From assembly GCA_012032575.1 (NCBI GenBank), contig JAAUSP010000178.1, positions 1 to 12,801 on the forward strand: a stretch of 12,801 nucleotides of DNA, in the 5' to 3' direction. Shown piece after piece: positions 1 to 7,500 of this stretch. Origin of the DNA: Anaerolineales bacterium. Its GTDB lineage: Bacteria > Chloroflexota > Anaerolineae > 4572-78 > J111. The position numbers and the translations under genes were made by a program. Numbering within the stretch: the first letter of the stretch is position 1; the number at the start of each line of letters is the position of its first letter. Under the pieces are notes generated by a model. That model did no database searches. It was not told where the DNA came from and saw only the letters and a list, made by a program, of their open reading frames with translations.

Positions 1-1091
1 ATCGGCGGACTGCTCATTTTGACCCGCCCGGAAGGGTTGGGTCTGGTTGGGTTGATTGGGTTGGATATGGCCTATAAAAGCTGGGCATGTGCAAAGGAAT
101 CGGAAGGAACTAAGGGAACTAATGGAAAAAGCAAATTTCCCTCAATTCCCCTCAGTTCCCCCCAGTTCCTTCAGTTCTCTCAGTTCCGTTTTCTCTGGCT
201 GGTTGTGGGCGTTATTTTGCTGCTGATTCCTTATGTGGCCTTCCATTTATGGAATACAGGGCTGCTCTTTCCGAACACTTTTACGCCAAACAAGCCGAGT
301 ATCGGGTTATTTTGGAAACAGTGCCGCTGTGGTGGCGGTTGTTTGGCAATTTCAGCCAGCCGGTTGAAACGGTCCAGGGAGTTTTTCAGGTTGTTTTTAT
401 TGGGGCGCAATTGTTGTTACTGCCCGGTCTGGCCTTTGCGGCCTGGCTGACCTTCAAAGAGCGCCGGGCGGATTTGCTCTTGATCTGGCTGTGGTGGATT
501 GGCTTTTTGTTGCTGTACGGTTTCCGGCTGCCGGTCACGTATCAGCACGGCCGCTATCAAATCCCGGCCATTGCCTGGATAATCTTGTTGGGTGTTTGGG
601 GCACAGCGCGGCTGCTCCAAAAAGTCCCCCGCCAAAATATGGCCGGGCGCGCCCTGAGCCGGGCCTGGGTGTTATCTCTGGGGCTGCTGGTGCTGGCCTT
701 TACCTTCATTGGGGCGCAGGCCTATGGCCGCGATGTGCGCTTTATCGAAAGCGAGATGGTTGCCACGGCCCGCTGGCTGGCTGAGCAAACCCCGCCCCAG
801 GCCCTCATCGCCGCACACGATATTGGGGCGATTGGCTACTTCGCCGAGCGCCCGCTGATTGACCTGGCCGGCCTGATTACCCCGGAAATCATTCCGATCA
901 TTCGTGATGAAACCGCGTTGCTCCAGTTTGTCACGACCCGCCAGGCCAAATATCTGGTTACATTTCCCTCCTGGTATCCCGATTTGATCCAAAGTCCGCA
1001 GCTCATCCGCCTGTACACCACCCAGTCGCCCTGGTCGCCCCAGGCCGGCGGTGATAATATGACCGTTTATGAAATTAAGGCGATTCGTTAA
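1..1091 (+). CDS. GT-C (GT39-like) polytopic membrane glycosyltransferase, 3' part, frameshifted
   Basis: The gene enters from the left edge in frame 1 and, after an apparent one-base loss near 279-282, continues in frame 3 to TAA at 1089-1091. Repaired, the window holds 363 residues. The N-terminal part shows a hydrophobic stretch followed by TRPEG, a motif I associate with this type of lipid-linked-sugar glycosyltransferase. About five hydrophobic segments follow (around bases 190-260, 395-455, 470-525, 560-620 and 655-720), then a soluble tail of roughly 110 residues with AHDIGAIGYF, LIDLAGLI and a near-terminal GGDNMTVYE, which look like the conserved C-terminal domain of Chloroflexota GT39-like proteins. 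The likely role is sugar transfer from a polyprenyl-phosphate donor to an extracytoplasmic acceptor; the acceptor is unknown. The catalytic N-terminus lies outside the window. A repeat-rich segment (103-187) is read through as a cytoplasmic loop. Family placement is from sequence style, without a search. Confidence 0.75.
103..187. repeat. 9-10-bp tandem repeats in inverted arms, inside the glycosyltransferase gene
   Basis: The left arm (103-125) has about two copies of GGAACTAAG. The right arm (137-187) has five copies of a TTCCCTCAG-like unit of 9 or 10 bp, which is the same unit on the other strand. GAAGGAACTAAGGGAACT in the left arm pairs with AGTTCCCCCCAGTTCCTTC in the right arm with few mismatches, so the segment can fold into a hairpin. 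It is read in frame as a Ser/Pro/Gln/Phe-rich stretch between two membrane segments. Confidence 0.75.
279..282 (+). other. Frameshift point in the glycosyltransferase (T4, T5 expected)
   Basis: Frame 1 reads LLFPNTF up to this T-run and then degenerates; frame 3 becomes sensible from YAKQAEY just after it. One added T joins them as PNTFYAKQAEY, which reads as normal family sequence. Frame 3 has stops at 75, 111 and 120, so it cannot encode the N-terminal part itself. Confidence 0.8.
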
Positions 1092-1132
1092 CCGGAAACA
1101 GTCAGGTAGGTTCAAATTTAAATTAACCAAAA

Positions 1133-1177
1133 CGTGTTGCGTGTTCCGTGTTCCGTCTGCTTACTTCACGCAACACG
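1133..1177. repeat. Intergenic heptamer repeat with perfect 11-bp inverted arms
   Basis: Three tandem heptamers lie at 1134-1154: GTGTTGC, GTGTTCC, GTGTTCC. CGTGTTGCGTG (1133-1143) is the exact reverse complement of CACGCAACACG (1167-1177), with a 23-nt loop. There is no T-tract, so it is not a classic terminator, although it lies 42 bp after the glycosyltransferase stop. The rest of the 206-bp spacer holds only the promoter at 1239-1268. Confidence 0.8.
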
Positions 1178-1238
1178 AATGGGTAATAGAAGACCGGCCA
1201 TTGTTTACTAACGCTTTGCCACTTCCTTAAAATTTTAC

Positions 1239-1268
1239 TGGACATGTATGGATTGGTTATGGTATACT
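1239..1268 (+). promoter_or_regulatory. Candidate sigma-70-type promoter for the first kinase gene
   Basis: TGGACA (1239-1244, one mismatch to TTGACA) and TATACT (1263-1268, one mismatch to TATAAT) are 18 bp apart. Transcription would begin near 1275, about 23 nt before the ATG at 1298. This is consensus matching only. Confidence 0.5.
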
Positions 1269-1297
1269 ATAGAACGGATGGGGGTTAAGCTAGTTCA

Positions 1298-2224
1298 ATG
1301 AACCACGACACCGCCGAAATGGAACAATTTTGGGCTAAAATCAGCGCCGCTTTGCAGGATACCGAGCATCATCTGCACCAGTTGGCTCAGGCGACGCTTT
1401 TAAAGTATGAACAATCGCTGCACGAGCCGGAAGATGGACATGCTGGGGCCAAGAGTGATGAGGCCGTGCGGCTGCGGCAAGTAGGGCAGCAGCTCGCCCG
1501 ATTATCAGAACAGAGTGGGGCGTTGCATACTTACCTGCAAAATGGCCTTGATGCGCCCCCGGTAGATGACTCGCACTGGCCGCGCATTAGAATCCTGCAA
1601 AGCCAGGAAGAGGAACGGGCCCAATTGGCCCATGATTTGGAAAACAGTGTGGGCCAGTTGCTGGCCAATGGCGTGTTTGAACTGGCCTCTTGCCGAACCC
1701 TGCTAGCCAGCGACAAAGCGGCGGTAGATGTCGGTCTGGCCGCCCTGCAAGCTGAATTGGAAACAGGGCTGGCCGATATCCGCCAGTTGATTGTTGATTT
1801 GGAGCCGGCCACCATTCTGGGCAGCTTTGGGCTGGGCGCCGGCATCCGGCGTTATCTGGAGCAGTTTGAAACCAGAACCGGCCTTAAAACCCAACTGCGG
1901 GTTAATACCAATATAGGCCGCCTGCCCAGCATTATCGAAATCACGATTTTTCGAGTCATTCAGGAAGCCTTGAGCAATGTTGAGCGCCATGCCAGCGCGA
2001 CTCAAATTGAAGTGGTCATCGAAGAGAAGGATGGCGCGCTTCATTTTAGTGTGATTGATAATGGCGTCGGGCTGAATATCGAGCGGGTCGGCAAATCGAG
2101 GAAAAATCTGGGCCTGGCCCGCATGGTAGATTACGCTGAGTTATTGAACGGCAAATTCAGGATATTGAGCGACTCAGAACGGGGAACTCAGGTAATTCTG
2201 TCGGTCCCCTATCCTGATTTATAA
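1298..2224 (+). CDS. Soluble HisKA_3-type sensor kinase with degenerate H-box
   Basis: A 308-residue protein with no membrane segment. Residues 1-100 are mostly helical, possibly coiled coil, and may be a sensing region. Residues 104-170 match the HisKA_3 dimerisation helices. The HATPase_c region follows: N-box with N227 in EALSNVERHA, G1 box D254-N-G-V-G258, and a GLGL-type loop. Aligned without gaps to the usual ERxRxAxxLHDGxxQ pattern, the phospho-accepting His and its acidic neighbour fall on E115 and N116; H112 is three residues off register. The ATP site looks complete, so the protein may be a regulatory pseudokinase or use H112 in an unusual way. The start at 1298 has only a weak G-run 13 nt upstream; a small palindrome, GTTCA-A-TGAAC (1293-1303), spans the start codon. 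The response regulator gene begins 102 bp downstream. Confidence 0.85.
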   Translation: MNHDTAEMEQFWAKISAALQDTEHHLHQLAQATLLKYEQSLHEPEDGHAGAKSDEAVRLRQVGQQLARLSEQSGALHTYLQNGLDAPPVDDSHWPRIRILQSQEEERAQLAHDLENSVGQLLANGVFELASCRTLLASDKAAVDVGLAALQAELETGLADIRQLIVDLEPATILGSFGLGAGIRRYLEQFETRTGLKTQLRVNTNIGRLPSIIEITIFRVIQEALSNVERHASATQIEVVIEEKDGALHFSVIDNGVGLNIERVGKSRKNLGLARMVDYAELLNGKFRILSDSERGTQVILSVPYPDL

Positions 2225-2234
2225 AACGGCATCC

Positions 2235-2292
2235 AGGTAGCAGAGTAGCAAGTAGCAGAACAATAAACCTGCTACCTTGTTACTTGCTACCT
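2235..2292. repeat. Heptamer/octamer inverted-repeat element between kinase and regulator genes
   Basis: The left arm (2235-2258) is three GTAGCAA/GTAGCAGA units; the right arm (2269-2292) has the complementary CTGCTACC and TTGCTAC units. The arms pair almost fully around a 10-nt loop. A further degenerate copy of the right-arm unit continues to about 2307. The element ends about 20 bp before the Shine-Dalgarno of the response regulator. Confidence 0.8.
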
Positions 2293-2326
2293 TGCAACTT
2301 GACACCTGCACTCTAGGAGATAAATC

Positions 2327-3019
2327 ATGGCTAAAACAAGTATTATGCTGGTTGACGACCATCCTCTTTTTCGGCAGGGACTGCGCCGGGTTCTGGAAGC
2401 CGAGGATGATTTGGAAGTCATCATGGAAGTGGCCGACGGTGAAGAAGGGCTGCGCCTGGCCAAACAACTTCTGCCGCATGTGGTGATTATGGACATCAAT
2501 CTGCCCCACATGAATGGCTTGCAGGCCACCCGCGAGCTAAAACAAGCTGCGCCCGAAGTCGCGGTGATTATGCTTACGGCCTACCATGATGATGAACAGA
2601 TATTCCATGCCGTTCGAGCCGGGGCCGCTGCTTATTTCCCCAAAGATATTACCCCGCGCCGCCTGGTCGAAGCGATTCGGCAGGTGAGCAAGGGCAACTA
2701 CGTGGTAGATGATGAGGTTTTGAACAAGCCCGAAGTCGCAACCTGGCTGCTGCAACAGTTCGATAAGGTGGCCTACGTTGACGGCATGCCCAACGAAATG
2801 TTTGCCCCCCTCTCCCCACGCGAAATGGAAATTTTGCAGCATATCGCCCGCGGCCAGAGTAATAAAGAGGTGGCTTACGCCCTCGGCATCAGCCGCCAGA
2901 CCGTCAAAAACCACATGACCAGCATCTTGCGCAAATTAGCCGTTAACGACCGCACCCAGGCCGCGCTTTACGCAGTTCGGCGCGGCTGGATCCGCTTGCA
3001 CGATGAAGAAGAGAAGTAG
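2327..3019 (+). CDS. NarL/DegU-family response regulator (REC + LuxR-type HTH)
   Basis: A 230-residue DNA-binding regulator. The receiver domain (about 4-120) has the acidic pair D10/D11, phospho-acceptor D56 in VVIMDINLP, T84 and K106, all at the expected places. After a linker of about 40 residues, longer than in many family members, comes the LuxR-type helix-turn-helix (about 162-225): LSPREMEIL, then GQSNKEVAYALGISRQTVKN as the recognition region. It should be phosphorylated by a HisKA_3 kinase and bind promoter DNA as a dimer. AGGAGA at 2315-2320 is 6 nt before the ATG, a strong ribosome site. It sits between two kinases of the family that normally partners such regulators, so the three genes probably form one pathway. 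Target genes are not visible; the surface operon downstream is a candidate by position only. Confidence 0.95.
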   Translation: MAKTSIMLVDDHPLFRQGLRRVLEAEDDLEVIMEVADGEEGLRLAKQLLPHVVIMDINLPHMNGLQATRELKQAAPEVAVIMLTAYHDDEQIFHAVRAGAAAYFPKDITPRRLVEAIRQVSKGNYVVDDEVLNKPEVATWLLQQFDKVAYVDGMPNEMFAPLSPREMEILQHIARGQSNKEVAYALGISRQTVKNHMTSILRKLAVNDRTQAALYAVRRGWIRLHDEEEK

Positions 3020-3029
3020 GATAGATATC

Positions 3030-3078
3030 AGTAGTCAATAGTCAGACAATCTTTTCTGACGACTGATTACTGACTACT
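3030..3078. repeat. Heptamer inverted-repeat element between regulator and second kinase genes
   Basis: The left arm has GTAGTCA (3031-3037) and ATAGTCA (3038-3044). The right arm has CTGACGA, CTGATTA and CTGACTA (3056-3076). AGTAGTCAATAGTCAG (3030-3045) pairs with 3063-3078 at 14 of 16 positions. It ends just before the AGGAGG ribosome site at 3085-3090, so a folded transcript could affect translation of the second kinase (inference). Confidence 0.8.
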
Positions 3079-3101
3079 CCTTTCAGGAGGGATGGACACG
3101 C

Positions 3102-4213
3102 ATGACCTTACAACGTTTGCAAAGTTTGGGGGGGAACAAACCGCCCGCGGTAGAGCCGGCGGCGGCTCCGCCTACGCCGATGCAGGTGGTTGAGCAGACC
3201 AGCAATGAATATGACCAGATTCAAAAAGAGTTGAAAGAAATTGATATTCTGGTTAAACAAAGCTCCGCCGAGGTTGAAAAGCTGGCCCAGCGTAATGCCC
3301 AACTGACCAACAAAGTGCGGACCATGGAAAGCAACATTGATACCATTCCGCGCCAGGATATCAAGGAAATCTACAACGCTGCCCAGGAAGCCCAGATGCG
3401 GCTGTTTATGATGCGCGGCCAGGTTGAGCAGTTGCAGAGCCGGCAGGAAAACCTTAAACGCTATGCCGAAAGCCTCCGCCGTATTCTGGATGTCTCCGGC
3501 TCGTTGATGGTAGCCGGCGACAGTGGCGGCTCCAGAGAAGTTGACAACGGCGATAACGGCCAGGTGAGCGGCATTGTAAAAATCATCAATGCCCAGGAAA
3601 CGGAACGCCAGCGCCTGGCCAACCAATTGCACGACGGCCCGGCCCAATCGCTGACCAACCTGATTCTGCAAGCCGAAATTTGCGAGCGCCTGTTTGATAC
3701 CGACCCAGTTAAGGCCCGCACCGAACTGAGCGAGCTGAAACAGGCTGTCACCAACACCTTTCAAAAGGTGCGTGAATTTATTTTTGATTTGCGGCCCATG
3801 ATGCTGGATGATTTGGGCCTCAATCCTACCCTGAAGAAAAGTATTGATGACTTTGAGCAAAAAGCGGCATTGCCTGCAACCTGACCATCAGCGGCCGCGA
3901 CCAGCGCCTGCCGCCGCACACCGAGGTTACCATTTTCCGGGTGATCCAAAACCTGCTCAAAAATGTGCGCGATCACGCCAATGCCACCCACGCCCAGATT
4001 TCGCTCAGTATTGCCGAGGATCGCGCCGTGGTGGTGATTGAAGATGACGGCAGCGGCTTTGATGTGGCCGAAGCCCTGACCGCCGCCCGCCAGCGCAAAA
4101 CCATCGGGCTGAGTTCGATGCAGGAGCAGGTTGAAATGCTGGGTGGCGAAATTGAATTTGACAGCGCCCTGGGCAAAGGGACCAAAATCCAGTTTTGGGT
4201 TCCTTCTGCCTGA
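3102..4213 (+). CDS. DegS-like soluble histidine kinase, frameshifted
   Basis: The reading frame from ATG 3102 stops at 3882-3884, but the rest of the kinase follows in the next frame to TGA at 4211-4213. One added base near 3859-3867 gives a 370-residue protein. Residues 1-30 are Pro/Ala-rich; about 35-135 form a long coiled-coil-like region; no membrane segment is seen, as in DegS-type cytoplasmic kinases. The HisKA_3 motif ERQRLANQLHDGPAQSL carries phospho-acceptor H177. Downstream are FDLRPMMLDDLGL, then after the shift the N-box (NLLKNVRDHANAT), the G1 box DDGSGFD and a C-terminal GKGTKIQFWVP. It should phosphorylate the response regulator encoded just upstream. AGGAGG at 3085-3090 lies 11 nt before the ATG. 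The gene ends shortly before an intrinsic terminator, so it is the last of the signalling block. Confidence 0.85.
3859..3867 (+). other. Frameshift point in the DegS-like kinase (A5 or GG one base short)
   Basis: Frame 3 reads DDFEQKAALPAT and stops; frame 2 reads SGIACNLTISGRDQRLPP and continues into the ATPase domain. Adding an A to the A-run (3859-3863) or a G at 3866-3867 gives FEQKSGIACNL or FEQKAGIACNL. Stops in frame 2 at 3854-3856 and frame 3 at 3882-3884 confine the shift to this interval. Confidence 0.85.
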
Positions 4214-4234
4214 AGCCCCTTACTTTGACCTTTG

Positions 4235-4266
4235 AAGAGTGCGGATGACAGCCCGCACTCTTTTTT
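4235..4266 (+). terminator. Intrinsic terminator of the signalling block
   Basis: AAGAGTGCGG (4235-4244) pairs perfectly with CCGCACTCTT (4253-4262) around an 8-nt loop, followed by a T-tract through 4266. It lies 22 bp after the stop of the DegS-like kinase. Confidence 0.93.
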
Positions 4267-4274
4267 GTCGGTTT

Positions 4275-4364
4275 AGAACTTATCCGAAAACTAGCCGGTC
4301 GGGCTCCCACGCCCGACCAACGGCGGCGTGGGAGCCGCCGCTGCCAGGTTTGCGGATAGGTTCT
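4275..4364. repeat. ~90-bp MITE/REP-like inverted-repeat element
   Basis: The outer inverted ends are AGAACTTATCCG (4275-4286) and CGGATAGGTTCT (4353-4364), matching at 11 of 12 and partly extending inward. Inside are two perfect small hairpins: GGTCGGGC/GCCCGACC (4297-4304/4311-4318) and CGGCGGC/GCCGCCG (4321-4327/4334-4340). Their six-base loops, TCCCAC and GTGGGA, are exact complements. An alternative 12-bp stem, GGCTCCCACGCC with GGCGTGGGAGCC (4302-4313/4325-4336), is possible. TTAG occurs at or next to both ends (4273-4276, 4364-4367) but no clean target duplication is certain. There is no coding capacity. It may be a non-autonomous transposon remnant or a REP-type element. Confidence 0.75.
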
Positions 4365-4380
4365 TAGTCTTATAGTCACA

Positions 4381-4411
4381 TTGACATGCCTTTTCCGGCC
4401 CACTTTATAAT
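4381..4411 (+). promoter_or_regulatory. Strong candidate promoter of the TadE/TadG surface operon
   Basis: TTGACA (4381-4386) and TATAAT (4406-4411) are both perfect consensus hexamers, though 19 bp apart, which is long. TTTATA at 4404-4409 with 17-bp spacing is the alternative -10. It lies directly after the terminator and the inverted-repeat element, so the surface genes probably start a separate transcript here. Confidence 0.65.
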
Positions 4412-4535
4412 AGGCATAACCTTAAATTTTAACCCCTGATTCATTACCCCGTATCCTTTTTTTAACTATGCGGGGACTCTACTACAGACAAACATTACTA
4501 GATTAGACGTGGTTATCCGTCTGAGGAGTTTGCCC
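4412..4535 (+). promoter_or_regulatory. ~120-nt leader of the TadE-like gene
   Basis: If transcription starts near 4418, the mRNA has an untranslated leader of about 118 nt. It holds a weak possible hairpin (CCCCG 4447-4451 with CGGGG 4471-4475) and the ribosome site GAGGAG (4523-4528), 7 nt before GTG 4536. I recognise no riboswitch class in it. Confidence 0.35.
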
Positions 4536-7500
4536 GTGTTACGTAAGCAAGAAAAAGCTCAAGGCCTGGTCGAGTTTGCTTTAATTTTGCCAGTCCTCTT
4601 ATTATTACTGTTGGGTATCATTGAAGGAGCGCGGGTTATCTGGTCCTATATCACCGTCCAGACCGCGGTTAGAGAGGCCGCCCGGTATGCTATTTCCGGC
4701 AAACCCTATGCATCCGATAACTATAGTACCGCCTGCCTCACCCCCCAAGGGGATACCAACGCTACCGCTCCCTGGATTTGTGATCCTTACAGCCGCACTG
4801 TCGCCATTGAAAATGTGGCTATGAACCGGATTACTACCTCGCTCAATGTTGGTAACGCTTGCAATTCCGTGCTTTACAATCAATGCGAGGGACTACCGAA
4901 CGCTTATGCGGTGCGAGTCGTTGGGCAGTACACCGAAGATCTTACTCCCACTGATATTCTTACCGGGGTCGGCCACTCCGGCAATCAGGGTTTGATGGTC
5001 AGGATCGAGGCCTATTATAACGTCCAGATGCTCGACCCTATTTTTGATACCATCATGGGTGGCAACGTCATCCCGGTACGGGCCGCCATCGAAATGCAAA
5101 ACGAGGGGATTGATAGTGTCTTGGGCAGCATTCCCCCGCCGGCTATTGGCAATACTACCGGCATTACCGGCTCTACCGGCTCAGGGCAGGGGCCGAACGG
5201 TGAAAGAATCTACGCTCAGAACTACCGCGTAGCCCAGTTATCCAACCTGGGCGTTGTTTGGAAAACCATTTTAACCTGGCCGGCCCCTATGATATTCACC
5301 TCAGCGACGGGACAAACGATCATACTTTAACCTGCACGCCGGCATCAGCCACGCCGCCCTCGGTCAATACCAACCCGGCCACCAATAATGGCGATTTTAG
5401 CTGCTTTATTTCCGGGAATATTGTGCCCGGTTTTTATACCCTCTTTTCTACCCTGGCCGGTTTTCAAAACCCCCTGGCTACAGACCTGAACCAGCAAGTG
5501 GAAATATACCTTGATGATGTGCCCAAGATTCTGGTAGATAACGGCGCCGGGGGTAATATTGTCGCCACGAACTCCACTGTAGAGATACAATTACATTCGC
5601 ACCAGGTTACCAACCAACCTTATACGGTTACAGTTGTTTACGGTGCAACTGAGCAGACACTGTTCCCGAATGTTACCCTTTCCGGCAGCCCGCATCGAAT
5701 TGACTGGACTGTGCCGGCCAGCCTGCTCAACCCCACCAACCCCTGCCCTACCGGGGGAGGCACTCCCTGTCTCGTTCGCTCTTATGATAAAAACGGCCAG
5801 CTTTACGCCTCGGGTGAGTTTTACTTGAACCAGCCGGAAATCGTTATTGCCGGCGGGCTGCGAATTTTTGCCCAGAATGAAACCATGATCATTACCCTCA
5901 GAGGCCACTCGCCGGGGGTGTCGTATGATATCAAAATCAGCGATGGCGGCAGCAATCAGCTCTGGCTGGGCCGCACCAATGCCGCCGATGCGGTCGGCCA
6001 GGTGACCAGTCCGATCCGCTGGACCGTCCCGGTTGATTGGCCGGGTGGCAACTATATCCTTTCGTCTCATCCGGCCAGCGGCAATATCCCGCGTAACCCG
6101 GCTTCGATGACCAGCGGCAACCAGGTGGCGAGTTTGGACATCCAGATTGATACTCCGGCCGGTCCCTACCTGACCATTGAAGGAGGCTACACCTGGCCGG
6201 CCGGTTCGGTTATTAATATTCAGGCCAACAAGCATCCGCAGGTGGATAACCCGTATTATTTCAACTTTGGGGCCTGGCGGGTGCCGATTCCAACCGGCAG
6301 CCCGGTCAATACCTTTAACGCCGACAGCAACCAGTCCTTTGTGGCGGTCTACAATATTCCTGTCACGGCCACAAACGTAGTGGCTACCTTTTCGGTTGAG
6401 TCACATCGCAACGTCAATAATAACCTGGTGGCGCAGCGGGATGTGACGGTGCTGCCCGTGCCGGTTCTGCTGGTGCTGGAAGGCACGCCGGTTTCACCCG
6501 ACAGCATTATCACGGTGCAAATTCTGAATCATCCGCCAGACTCAACCTTTAATATCTTTTACCTGGATCAGCCCTTGGGCGCTATTCTAACCGACGCCAA
6601 CGGCCAGGGCCAATTAAAGTATGATTTGAAGAATTTGCCGGTCAACGTGGCCCCTGGTTTGCCAACCTCATTTGGCACGCCCTACCCGGTTACTTCCCGG
6701 TCTATCATCAACGGTTCGACCATCGCTACCTACCAGTTGACTCTGCGGGCGTCTGACCTGCGGGTGACCAGTATTCAGGTTCCGCCGAATCCGACCCTGA
6801 ACAGTTCGGCCCGGATCACCTTTACCATCCAGAATACCTCGCCGGTCACTATCACCCGCTACTTTGATAACGACCTGTACTATAACCCCAAGCCGCAGAC
6901 GCCGCTGTACAGTCTGGCCCAGGTTAACAACTTCCCCGGCGACTACAAATACTGGCGCAATCAGCTTGGGCCGGGGGCCAGCTTTACCCTGACCCAAACA
7001 TTCTTTATTGGTTCCTATGGGCCGCACCTGTTTTACAGTTACGCCGACACCTCAAACCTGATCTTTAACGAACTGAGCGAATTCAATAACGTTTTGAGCA
7101 ACACGTTGATGCTTACTTGTACCACGGCCACCTACATTACCGATACCTTTAATTCAGGGGTGGTTGACTGGGCGCAGGAGCCTTACGGCAACGGCGACAA
7201 CAACGGGACCGCCCCCCAGATATCGAGTCAGCGGCTGCGCATCCGCAGCGACGGCTCCAGCACCCTGCGCAGCAATGATAATGCCCTGCAAAGCGGTCCC
7301 ACCCCGGCCGGCGGGTACACCTTTGTTCACAAAACCACGCCCATTACCAGCAGCAGCGGCCTCGATGTGCGGGTAACGGTGGTGGCTGCGCCCAATAATA
7401 CCAACGGGGCCAAAGCCGGCCTGGAACTGCGCAATACGCTCAGCCCCACCAGCCCCAAATTGGAGTTTGGCTTAACCCGGTCGGGTAATAATAGCTACCG

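Noticed and set aside
2299..2322. TTGACA at 2299-2304 as a promoter for the response regulator
   Set aside because: No acceptable -10 element lies 16-19 bp downstream; the hexamer falls in degenerate repeat sequence.
1133..3078. The short repeats as a CRISPR array
   Set aside because: Units are 7-10 bp without unique spacers of regular length, units differ between sites, and no cas gene is present.
3108..3860. A 250-codon open frame on the minus strand opposite the second kinase
   Set aside because: It mirrors a gene with clear HisKA_3 motifs, has no ribosome site or recognisable domain, and its composition is that of a shadow frame.
4412..4535. A riboswitch (for example for cyclic di-GMP) in the TadE leader
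   Set aside because: Conserved aptamer sequences are not visible and only one weak 5-bp stem can be drawn.
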